Below are positions 23,620 to 31,178 of a DNA stretch of 64,000 bases, piece after piece (within the stretch, counting starts at the first letter, position 1; each line of letters opens with the position of its first letter). The position numbers and the translations under genes are program-made. The stretch is from positions 1,426,001-1,490,000 of the forward strand of contig OZ223194.1 in NCBI GenBank assembly GCA_965140355.1, given 5' to 3'. This DNA comes from Acetobacterium sp965140355. Its GTDB lineage: Bacteria > Bacillota > Clostridia > Eubacteriales > Eubacteriaceae. The notes under the pieces were generated by a model that saw only the letters and a program-made list of their open reading frames with translations, ran no database searches and had not been told where the DNA came from.

Positions 23620-24918
23620 ATGTACTGGAATGAGAATTATGAATGCATGCCAAGAGAAAAATTGCAGGAAGTGCAATTGGAACGATTAAAGCGGATGGTT
23701 AATCGCATCTACCATGATGTCCCGTTTTATCGAAACAAATTTCAGGAAATAGACTTAATGCCCGAGGATATAAAATCGCTTGAGGACCTTCAGCAGTTGC
23801 CTTTTACAACAAAGGTTGACTTACGGGATAATTATCCCTATGGGCTTTTTACGGTTCCGTTAAAACAAATTGTCAGAATCCATGCGTCATCGGGAACAAC
23901 CGGGAAACCAACGGTGGTGGGGTACACCCGAAATGATATTGCCATGTGGTCGGAACTGATGGCACGATGTTTGGTAGCGACTGGTTCCGGACATGATTCG
24001 GTGATTCAGAATGCTTACGGATATGGCTTGTTTACTGGCGGCTTAGGGGTTCATTATGGGGCGGAAAGATTGGGGGCATCGATTATTCCGATATCGGGAG
24101 GCAACACCGCAAAACAGATTATGATTATGCAGGATTTTGGATCAACAACTTTGACCTGCACCCCATCATATGCGATTTATTTGGCGGACGCGTTAAAAGA
24201 AATGGGCATTGATCCAGAAAGCTTAGCCCTTAAAATGGGGATTTTTGGGGCCGAGCCATGGTCTGAAAACATTCGTAAAGAGATTGAGAAAAAGCTGAAA
24301 ATTAAAGCTTATGATATTTATGGCTTATCCGAAATTATGGGACCGGGTGTCGCTATTGAGTGCGAATGTCAGGATGGGCTTCATGTTTGGGAAGACCATT
24401 TTATTCCCGAAATTATTGATCCGGTAACCCTTAAAGTATTGCCGTATGGGGAACAGGGTGAATTGGTGATTACGACCATCACCAAAGAAGGAATTCCCAT
24501 TTTGCGTTATCGAACGCGCGATATTACCACCATCAAAGCGGAACCATGTGGATGTGGACGAACGCATTTAAGGATCAATCGGCTGCAGGGACGAACCGAT
24601 GATATGTTAATTATCCGTGGCGTTAATGTCTTCCCAACACAAATTGAAAGTGTGTTGCTGGAAATTGGTGAATTGGAACCGCATTATCAATTAGTTGTCA
24701 GAAGAGACGGTTCGTTGGATACCCTGGAGATTAAAGTGGAACTCAGTGACGGGTTGTTCTCAGACCGGATTAGCAACCTGGAAAACCTGGAAAAGCGGAT
24801 CAGAGAACGAATCCATTCGACCATTGGGGTGAGTTCTAAAGTGTCGCTGGTTGAACCTAAAAGTCTTCCCCGCAGCGAAGGAAAAAGCCAACGGGTTGTT
24901 GATTTAAGAAAAATTTAG
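23620..24918 (+). CDS. paaK: Phenylacetate-CoA ligase family protein
   Basis: This 432-aa AMP-forming acyl-CoA ligase of the PaaK type activates aryl acetates (phenylacetate, indoleacetate) with ATP and CoA. The P-loop-like motif HASSGTTGKPTVVGYT, the adenylate motif YGLSEIMGPGV, and the hinge and C-terminal region (GRTDDMLIIRGVNVFPTQIE) are all present. I chose ATG 23620: the upstream ATG at 23608 overlaps the GGAGGA ribosome-binding site. The Phe-type T-box and the ACT gene after it suggest a role in making phenylalanine from phenylacetate by reductive carboxylation through phenylpyruvate. This is inference from known anaerobe pathways. Confidence 0.9.
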   Translation: MYWNENYECMPREKLQEVQLERLKRMVNRIYHDVPFYRNKFQEIDLMPEDIKSLEDLQQLPFTTKVDLRDNYPYGLFTVPLKQIVRIHASSGTTGKPTVVGYTRNDIAMWSELMARCLVATGSGHDSVIQNAYGYGLFTGGLGVHYGAERLGASIIPISGGNTAKQIMIMQDFGSTTLTCTPSYAIYLADALKEMGIDPESLALKMGIFGAEPWSENIRKEIEKKLKIKAYDIYGLSEIMGPGVAIECECQDGLHVWEDHFIPEIIDPVTLKVLPYGEQGELVITTITKEGIPILRYRTRDITTIKAEPCGCGRTHLRINRLQGRTDDMLIIRGVNVFPTQIESVLLEIGELEPHYQLVVRRDGSLDTLEIKVELSDGLFSDRISNLENLEKRIRERIHSTIGVSSKVSLVEPKSLPRSEGKSQRVVDLRKI

Positions 24919-24929
24919 GAGGAGAAAAA

Positions 24930-25367
24930 ATGATACGACAAGTTTCCATTTTTATTGAAAACCATGAAGGCCGTTTGAATAATATTTTGAAGATTCTGGC
25001 TGACAACAAAATCAATATTCGCTCACTGAACATTGCTGACGCGACGGATTTTGGGATTGTGCGTCTAATCTTGCAAGATACCGAAAAGGGGATTGAAGTT
25101 TTAAAAAGAAACGAAGTTGTTACCTCCATAACACCGGTTTTAGCGGCGGAAATTTCAGATGATCCCGGAGGACTCAGTACGCTGGTCGATGCGTTGACGC
25201 AGGCGAAAATAAACATCATCTATGCGTATTCATTTTTGCCGAAAAATACCGATAATGCGATTATCATTATCCGGGTAGATGATGAAAATCAGAAACAAGC
25301 AATCACGACCCTTGAAAGTGTACAAGGTGTTAATCTGTTGGATAGAGAAACTTTATTGCTGAAATAA
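24930..25367 (+). CDS. Tandem ACT-domain protein
   Basis: This 145-aa protein is made of two ACT domains (~1-70 and ~72-145), small-molecule sensor folds that usually bind amino acids. The start MIRQVSIFIENHEGRL and the second unit LSTLVDALTQAKINI show the beta-alpha-beta pattern. It follows the CoA ligase by 11 bp with GGAGG. paaK-ACT pairs are frequent in anaerobes that handle aryl acetates. It may sense phenylalanine and modulate the ligase; this is inference. Confidence 0.88.
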   Translation: MIRQVSIFIENHEGRLNNILKILADNKINIRSLNIADATDFGIVRLILQDTEKGIEVLKRNEVVTSITPVLAAEISDDPGGLSTLVDALTQAKINIIYAYSFLPKNTDNAIIIIRVDDENQKQAITTLESVQGVNLLDRETLLLK

Positions 25368-25411
25368 TTTATCATTTTAGGGTAAAATTAGAAGTATTTG
25401 ATAACTTTCTA

Positions 25412-25440
25412 TTGACATTCAGCCAAACTTTTCGTAAGAT
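25412..25440 (+). promoter_or_regulatory. Promoter of the TetR-type gene
   Basis: TTGACA (25412-25417), 17-bp spacer and TAAGAT (25435-25440). No clear palindrome overlaps it. Confidence 0.65.
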
Positions 25441-25496
25441 CAAAGATAAGAATTAATTGCAATTGAATAAACGATGCAAATTAGGAAAGGTAAAAC

Positions 25497-26144
25497 ATGG
25501 CTACGTCGAGAAAAGGAACGCAAACAAAAAGTAACATCATTAATACCGCGAAGGTTTTATTTTATGAAAATGGGTACAATAAAACCGGGATACAAGACAT
25601 TGCAGATCGTGCTAATGTGAAGTTAGGAACCATCACTTATTATTATAAAAAGAAAGATGATATGATCACCGATATCTACAATGTGTTTTTTTTGGCATTA
25701 TATGATTATGTTTCATCTGCTTCTGAGAACCTTAATCTTTATACAAAATATTGTTATTCGCTGGTATTATATTATGAAGCAATATTAAATGATGAACATA
25801 ATAAAACCTTATATTATGAGGTTTTGGTTAAAAATGTAAATCCACATGGTCGCACCAACATCACCAATACATTGAATCGATCGTGTCTGGATTTTCTCAA
25901 TAAAAATTACATTGAAGCAGATCTGGAAGTGATTGCCCGTTCAGAATACGGGGCCCGGAAAGAATTGTTTATTGATTTTTATGAAAAAAATATCAAATTT
26001 ACTGGTCGGGCAATGATTTATTTCTTTATTAGAAATTTATTCAGACTGATGAATTTGGATGGCGAAATGATCGAAAATACCATCCAGCAAGGATTTGAGT
26101 TTTCAAATAAAAACAAACCGGAAGAGATTAAATTTTTAATCTAA
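25497..26144 (+). CDS. TetR/AcrR-family transcription regulator
   Basis: This 215-aa protein has an N-terminal TetR DNA-binding domain: IINTAKVLFYENGYNKTGIQDIADRANVKLGTITYYYKKKDDM (given here in overlapping parts as helices ~10-60) with the usual helix-turn-helix YYYKKK end. The C-terminal ~150 residues are a ligand domain with no recognisable match. It is monocistronic with its own promoter and terminator; the target is not evident from neighbours. Confidence 0.85.
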   Translation: MATSRKGTQTKSNIINTAKVLFYENGYNKTGIQDIADRANVKLGTITYYYKKKDDMITDIYNVFFLALYDYVSSASENLNLYTKYCYSLVLYYEAILNDEHNKTLYYEVLVKNVNPHGRTNITNTLNRSCLDFLNKNYIEADLEVIARSEYGARKELFIDFYEKNIKFTGRAMIYFFIRNLFRLMNLDGEMIENTIQQGFEFSNKNKPEEIKFLI

Positions 26145-26156
26145 AATATTTTAGTG

Positions 26157-26185
26157 GCGGCATCCAATGGGAGCCGCTTTTTTTT
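26157..26185 (+). terminator. Terminator of the TetR-type gene
   Basis: GCGGC...GCCGC stem with inner pairing and an 8-nt T-run (26178-26185). Confidence 0.8.
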
Positions 26186-26311
26186 GTGGTTGAAATGGGC
26201 AAGCAAAGGCGGACTTTTGTAAGAATTTCTTAATAAAATTCAATATTTTTTCGACAGAAGTTTGTGATAAAGTAAACTTAAGATAAAAAGGAAAGGGCAG
26301 AAGGCATTAGG

Positions 26312-27004
26312 ATGAGTATTTTAATATGCGATGATGAAAAAGAAATTGTAGAAGCTTTGGAACTGTATTTAAAAAACGAAGGATATGAGGTTTTAAAAGC
26401 TTATTCGGGGAAAGAAGCAGTTGCGTTGGTTGAAAAAGAAGCGGTTCAATTAATTATTATGGATGTCATGATGCCGGAGATGGACGGTCTTCGGGCGACG
26501 ATGAAAATAAGAGAAACCAATAATATCCCAATCATTTTTTTATCGGCCAAAACAGAAGATAACGATAAAATTATGGGTTTGACAATGGGCGGAGATGATT
26601 ATATTACCAAGCCGTTTAATCCGATGGAAGTGATTGCCCGGGTTAAATCGCAATTGCGACGTTACAATACCTTGGGGGGATGTCCGGAGCAAGTCGGTAC
26701 TTATCGGACTGGCGGGCTGGTTCTGGAAGACGACTATAAACGTTTAACTGTTGATGGCGAAGAGGTAAAATTAACGCCGGTAGAATATAAAATTATGCTT
26801 TTTTTAATGTCGGAAAAAGGCAAGGTGTTTTCGATTGACCAGATTTATGAAAATGTCTGGGAAGAACCAGCCTATAATTCCGATAACACCGTGGCGGTGC
26901 ATATTCGCCGAATTAGGGAAAAGATTGAAATTAATCCCAAAGAACCCAAATATTTAAAGGTGGTGTGGGGCATTGGCTACAAAATTGAAAACTATTTGGA
27001 CTAA
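26312..27004 (+). CDS. OmpR-family response regulator
   Basis: This 230-aa protein has a receiver (CDDEKEIVEAL start, phospho-acceptor in LIIMDVMMPEMDG, Lys in YITKPFNP) and an OmpR winged helix (C-terminal VVWGIGYKIENYLD). The closest style is the VanR/ResD-like group of Firmicutes. A GGAAAGGGCAG site precedes the ATG. It overlaps the kinase gene by 32 bp. Confidence 0.92.
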   Translation: MSILICDDEKEIVEALELYLKNEGYEVLKAYSGKEAVALVEKEAVQLIIMDVMMPEMDGLRATMKIRETNNIPIIFLSAKTEDNDKIMGLTMGGDDYITKPFNPMEVIARVKSQLRRYNTLGGCPEQVGTYRTGGLVLEDDYKRLTVDGEEVKLTPVEYKIMLFLMSEKGKVFSIDQIYENVWEEPAYNSDNTVAVHIRRIREKIEINPKEPKYLKVVWGIGYKIENYLD

Positions 27005-29084
27005 CCAAAAATTTAAAATTGCCTGTGCTGTTTTAGCGGTGGTTTTTATCACCGTCAGTTTTGGCGCTTTGTTTGAGGTATATTGGTCCGATGACTATAG
27101 CAGCATGGCAAATACGAACCGTTATCTTGAGAGTTCGGAGCTAAAAAATAAGATCCTGACCGCTTATGATGATATTGATCGGGTTTACAATTTTTATAAA
27201 AGCGAAGAAAATATTCGCGCTGGAAATACCATTGATACCGAGGTCATTGACGATTATAAAATGGATATTCTAGCGGACTTGAATATTGATTATCCCGAGG
27301 ATATGGGATTTTCAACGAAGCAGGAGATGCTTAATGATCCGGTTTTCTGGAAACGCTATGCCGACGAGCTTGAAGTGAAAAGAAAAAAGTTGATTAACAA
27401 TGATCTTTTTCAATATGAGCGATTAAAAAAAGAAATCGAGCAAACTCCCGGATTGGCTTATATTATAAATAGTCAAGGGCTTGAAAATAGTCAGCCGAAA
27501 GAAGTAACTGCGGATGAGCTACTCAATAGGCGCGTGAATTTTGTTTACGACAAGGGGGCCGTTTCATCCAGTCTTTCTAACATTGGACAATATGAATCTT
27601 TGGATTATTCGCAGGAACCGGATTTTCAGGTGACGATCGGATTTGATGATGACTACATCGCTCAACAGGAAGTATTATATCAGACGAAGCGATGGGGATT
27701 TTTATGGTTGATCAGTATTTTTGTTGTGTTCTTCATCCTGGCGGCGATGAGCGCATTGCTTGCATGTATTGCGGCCGGACGCAAAAAGGGTGTCGTCGGT
27801 ATTCAGCTGCTACCGATCGATGCATTCTGGATTGATGCACATTTATTAATCTTGTTGGGAATTGAAGGGATTATTATTGCGACGATCATGTTTTTTTATG
27901 AGCAGAATTTTCCTAGGGGTGATATGCTGTTACTCTTCGTAGTAGGCGCGGCGTTAGGCTTAAACTTTTTATTATCACTGGTACGGATTATAAAAGATGG
28001 CAGTTTTGGACAACGGTTATTGTTTATAAAGCTGATTAAAGACACGTGGCGATTTATCAAAAAACAATTCAAAAAAATTGTGGTTTATTACAACGATATA
28101 ATGAAGGGATCGGCAACAGTGAAACGATTTATGTTTTGGGCAATTCTGCTGGTGGTGTTGGCGTTATCGGTACAGGTTCCGATTCTGGGGATTTGCAGTT
28201 TTATCTGTATTCTTTATTTTCTTTATGTCGGTGGAAAAAAAGCTAAAAAGTACGATAGTATCTTGGCAGGATTGGAACGGATAAAAAATGGCGAGGTTGA
28301 TTATAAATTGGCTGGTTTTGATGGAGCGCTGGGAGAGCTGGCCGAAGGGATTAATGCCATTGGGGATGGGATTTCATTGGCTGTTTCTGAAGAAGTAAAA
28401 AGTCAACGCTTGAAAACCGAACTGCTGACAAATGTATCACACGATATCAGAACTCCGCTGACTTCGATTATCACTTCGATCGATCTGTTGAAAAACGGAA
28501 AATTAGATTCTGAAGAAAACCAGAAGTATTTAGAGATATTGGAAAATAAGGCGCATCGTCTAAAGGTGCTGACCGATGATTTGTTTGAAGCGGCCAAAGC
28601 TTCATCTGGAAATATTGAAGTGGAGTTTCAGGCAGTTGATCTGGAAATGATCATGACCCAAGGTTTAGGCGAGATGGAAGAAGAGTTGGAAAATTCCAAT
28701 TTGGAGTTTATTATCCAATATCCGGAGGATAGTTTTGTCGTAAACGCCGACGGGCGACTGCTCTGGCGGGTTATTGAAAATCTGCTGTTTAATATATTTA
28801 AATACGCTCAAAAAGAATCACGGGTATATATTAATTTTGAAAAATGTGACGATCATAAAAAGGCGTTGGTAATGTTTAAAAATATTTCGGCCCAACCCCT
28901 TAATATTTCACCGGAAGAACTGATGGAACGTTTTAAACGCGGCGATGAAACACGAAATAGTGAAGGCAGTGGCTTAGGTCTGGCGATCGCTAAAGATTTA
29001 ATGACGATTCAACAAGGTGAACTGCAGATTCAAATCGATGGTGATCTATTTAAAGCGGCGATTGTTTTGCCATTGATAGAATAA
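26973..29084 (+). CDS. Multi-membrane-segment sensor histidine kinase
   Basis: This 703-aa kinase has a membrane segment ~15-35 and an external domain 36-240. Four further hydrophobic segments follow (~242-266, 290-308, 318-340, 387-420), then a HAMP-like linker, HisKA with His490 in NVSHDIRTPLTSI, and HATPase (N-box NLLFNIFKYA, G-box GSGLGLAIAKDL). No ATG is usable; translation probably starts at TTG 26973 or TTG 26985 inside the regulator gene, so it would depend on coupling. No target gene is adjacent. Confidence 0.87.
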   Translation: MATKLKTIWTNQKFKIACAVLAVVFITVSFGALFEVYWSDDYSSMANTNRYLESSELKNKILTAYDDIDRVYNFYKSEENIRAGNTIDTEVIDDYKMDILADLNIDYPEDMGFSTKQEMLNDPVFWKRYADELEVKRKKLINNDLFQYERLKKEIEQTPGLAYIINSQGLENSQPKEVTADELLNRRVNFVYDKGAVSSSLSNIGQYESLDYSQEPDFQVTIGFDDDYIAQQEVLYQTKRWGFLWLISIFVVFFILAAMSALLACIAAGRKKGVVGIQLLPIDAFWIDAHLLILLGIEGIIIATIMFFYEQNFPRGDMLLLFVVGAALGLNFLLSLVRIIKDGSFGQRLLFIKLIKDTWRFIKKQFKKIVVYYNDIMKGSATVKRFMFWAILLVVLALSVQVPILGICSFICILYFLYVGGKKAKKYDSILAGLERIKNGEVDYKLAGFDGALGELAEGINAIGDGISLAVSEEVKSQRLKTELLTNVSHDIRTPLTSIITSIDLLKNGKLDSEENQKYLEILENKAHRLKVLTDDLFEAAKASSGNIEVEFQAVDLEMIMTQGLGEMEEELENSNLEFIIQYPEDSFVVNADGRLLWRVIENLLFNIFKYAQKESRVYINFEKCDDHKKALVMFKNISAQPLNISPEELMERFKRGDETRNSEGSGLGLAIAKDLMTIQQGELQIQIDGDLFKAAIVLPLIE

Positions 29085-29097
29085 AGAAAATAACCAT

Positions 29098-29128
29098 TGG
29101 TCGGTATGGAAGTTTATTGACAACCTGG
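29098..29128 (+). repeat. Remnant of the 3' end of the 178-bp repeat
   Basis: TCGGTATGGAAGTTTATTGACAACCT resembles the 3' terminus of the repeat copies at 29316 and 36824 (TCGGGTACGGTAGTTTGTCGACAACCT). It lies 12 bp before the full copy, so two units once stood in tandem. Confidence 0.5.
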
Positions 29129-29139
29129 AGATTCTATCT

Positions 29140-29316
29140 TCAGACTGTCAAAAAAGATAACGTAGTACCGACAATTTTTCGATCATGTTGTGTGCCTCAA
29201 GGCGAACAGTTGCGGAGAAAAGGTTGCCTTGAGCCAAAGCTTTGCTTGCAACTGTACGAATTGCGTGCATACAACAGATTAACAATTGATCGGTACGGTC
29301 GTTTGTCGGTAACCTC
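29140..29316 (+). repeat. 178-bp dispersed hairpin repeat, copy A
   Basis: This stretch matches 36646-36824 over its whole length with about 10-15 percent difference. Ends are imperfect inverted repeats (TCAGACTGTC / GACAACCTC type) and the interior folds into a long imperfect hairpin. It lies directly before the terminator at 29318-29349. A duplicate of that terminator's right arm (GGAGATTCTATCTT) sits at the left end, like a target-site duplication. No protein frame is supported. Confidence 0.75.
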
Positions 29317-29317
29317 G

Positions 29318-29349
29318 AGATAGAATCATGGAGATTCTATCTTTTTTTT
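29318..29349 (+). terminator. Terminator after the two-component operon and repeat
   Basis: 10-bp perfect stem AGATAGAATC/GATTCTATCT, loop ATGGA, T-run 29342-29349. Confidence 0.85.
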
Positions 29350-29443
29350 ATTTTAGAGAGAAAAGAGGCAAAAGCGGGTAAGAAATAAATGAGATGCAAA
29401 AAGAAAAAGATTTGCGCAAAAATGAATAAAAATGACTATATTT

Positions 29444-29484
29444 GACTGAAAATGATTGACAATGACTGAAAATGATGATATTAT
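29444..29484 (+). promoter_or_regulatory. Promoter of the fructose operon with 20-bp-spaced direct repeats
   Basis: TTGACA (29456-29461), 17-bp spacer and TATTAT (29479-29484). GACTGAAAATGA occurs at 29444-29455 and 29464-29475, exactly 20 bp apart; weaker AAAATGA copies continue upstream. The repeats flank and enter the -35/-10 region, as expected for DeoR/FruR operators. Confidence 0.75.
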
Positions 29485-29504
29485 TCAGAAAAAGAGGTGC
29501 GAAA

Positions 29505-30257
29505 ATGATTGTTGAAGAACGATTTACTAAAATACTCCAGATGGTTGAAGAAAAAAGAGTGGTTACGGTACAAGAATTATCAGAAGCGCTAAGAATTTCA
29601 GAATCGACAATTCGTCGTGATTTAACGGTTCTTGATAACAATAAGAAATTGCGAAAAGTTCATGGTGGTGCCACGGCGGTGACGGGAAGTTTTACTGCCA
29701 CTGAATTTGATGTTCGGTTTAGAGAAGATCATTATCGAACGGAAAAGTTGGCGATTGGAAAGTTTAGTGCCGGACTAATCAAAAAAAATGATTTTGTTTA
29801 TATTGATGCGGGAACAACAACCGAGGCCATGATTGATTTCATTAATGAAGTTGGTGCTGTATATGTAACGAATGGGATGATTATTGCTAAAAAGCTTGTT
29901 CAGAAAGGGTGTCGGACGATTATTATCGGCGGTGAAATAAAGCCAATAACTGATGCTGTTGTGGGCAGTGAAGCTTTAAACTGTTTGCGAAAATATAATT
30001 TTTCAAAAGGTTTTTTTGGCACCAATGGCATCGACATCAAAGCCGGATTCAGCACGCCAGATCCAACCGAAGCCCAGGTTAAACGGGAAGCTTTTGGTCG
30101 TTGTAAGGTGGCTTATGTTTTAGCTGATCCGAATAAATTTAATATAACGGCACCGGTGAGTTTTGGGAACTTGGAAGAGGGCGAGATTATTACGACCAAA
30201 ACCGATAATAATGGTTATAAAAAATACACAAAGATTTGGGAGGTGGATGAAACGTGA
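29505..30257 (+). CDS. fruR: DeoR-family repressor of the fructose operon
   Basis: This 250-aa protein has an N-terminal DeoR helix-turn-helix (VTVQELSEALRISESTIRRDL, residues ~18-38) and a sugar-phosphate-sensing DeoRC domain (DAGTTTEAM, GTNGID and DPNKF motifs). I chose ATG 29505 after AGAGGTG; earlier ATGs lie in the operator repeats. It overlaps fruK by 4 bp. By analogy with FruR of Firmicutes it should be relieved by fructose-1-phosphate; the repeats at 29444-29475 are the likely operator. Confidence 0.9.
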   Translation: MIVEERFTKILQMVEEKRVVTVQELSEALRISESTIRRDLTVLDNNKKLRKVHGGATAVTGSFTATEFDVRFREDHYRTEKLAIGKFSAGLIKKNDFVYIDAGTTTEAMIDFINEVGAVYVTNGMIIAKKLVQKGCRTIIIGGEIKPITDAVVGSEALNCLRKYNFSKGFFGTNGIDIKAGFSTPDPTEAQVKREAFGRCKVAYVLADPNKFNITAPVSFGNLEEGEIITTKTDNNGYKKYTKIWEVDET

Positions 30258-31159
30258 TTTTTACCGTAACCTTTAACCCCTCACTTGATTACATCGTTGG
30301 ACTTGATTCTTTTCGAGAAGGCGAGGTTAATCGAAGCGAATGGGAGCATACGTATCCTGGGGGCAAAGGTATTAATGTATCAATGGTTTTAAAAAACCTG
30401 GATATTAGAAATATTGCACTAGGTTTTATGGGTGGATTTACCGGGAAAGAAATTCAGCGCCGGGTCAAGGATTTTGGTTGCTATACTGATTTTGTTAAGA
30501 TCAAAGCGGGGAATTCCAGAATTAATGTCAAAATAAAGGCCCAAAAAGAGAGTGAAATTAATGGACAAGGTCCGGCGATCAGCAAAAAAGAGTTAGCGGA
30601 ATTGTTTAAAAAGATGGAATCGATAGTAGCCGGGGATATTTTAGTTTTGGCAGGAAGTATACCGGCAGCATTGCCAGAGGACACTTACGAGAATATTATG
30701 AAACATCTCGAAAATCGTGGGGCTAAAATTGTGGTGGATGCGACGGGTGAGCTGCTACTTCGGGTGGTTAAGTATCGGCCATTTCTGATTAAACCCAATA
30801 ATCACGAATTAGGAGCGATGTTTGGAAAAACCCTTAAGGGTCATGACGAGATTGTTTTTTATGCTAAACGACTTCAGGAAATGGGCGCTCAAAACGTACT
30901 GATCTCAATGGCTGGAGATGGGGCGATTCTAGTCGATGAAAATGGCGAAGTTCATAAAATGAAAGCGCCTAAAGGAGTGGTGAAAAATTCGGTTGGAGCA
31001 GGAGATTCGATGGTCGCGGGATTCATTGCCGGTTATCTTAAAAATAAAGATCTTCAAGAAGCTTTTACGATGGGGGTGGCAACTGGCAGTGCCTCAGCGT
31101 TTTCAGACACATTGGCGACTAAAGCAGAAGTAATGACGTTGTTGGAACAGTTAAAATAA
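30254..31159 (+). CDS. fruK: 1-phosphofructokinase
   Basis: FruK (301 aa) phosphorylates fructose-1-phosphate to fructose-1,6-bisphosphate. It is a PfkB-family kinase: substrate motif TFNPSLDYIV, the PGGKGINVS glycine motif, and C-terminal GAGDSMVAGFIAGYL with the catalytic Asp. It starts at GTG within the fruR stop (ACGTGA), preceded by GGGAGGTGG. The order fruR-fruK-fruA is the standard Firmicutes operon. Confidence 0.95.
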   Translation: MIFTVTFNPSLDYIVGLDSFREGEVNRSEWEHTYPGGKGINVSMVLKNLDIRNIALGFMGGFTGKEIQRRVKDFGCYTDFVKIKAGNSRINVKIKAQKESEINGQGPAISKKELAELFKKMESIVAGDILVLAGSIPAALPEDTYENIMKHLENRGAKIVVDATGELLLRVVKYRPFLIKPNNHELGAMFGKTLKGHDEIVFYAKRLQEMGAQNVLISMAGDGAILVDENGEVHKMKAPKGVVKNSVGAGDSMVAGFIAGYLKNKDLQEAFTMGVATGSASAFSDTLATKAEVMTLLEQLK

Positions 31160-31178
31160 AGGATAAGGAGGAAATAAA

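Noticed and set aside
29117..29323. 68-codon open frame in the 178-bp repeat
   Set aside because: The frame is not kept in the second copy at 36646, so the repeat is not protein coding.
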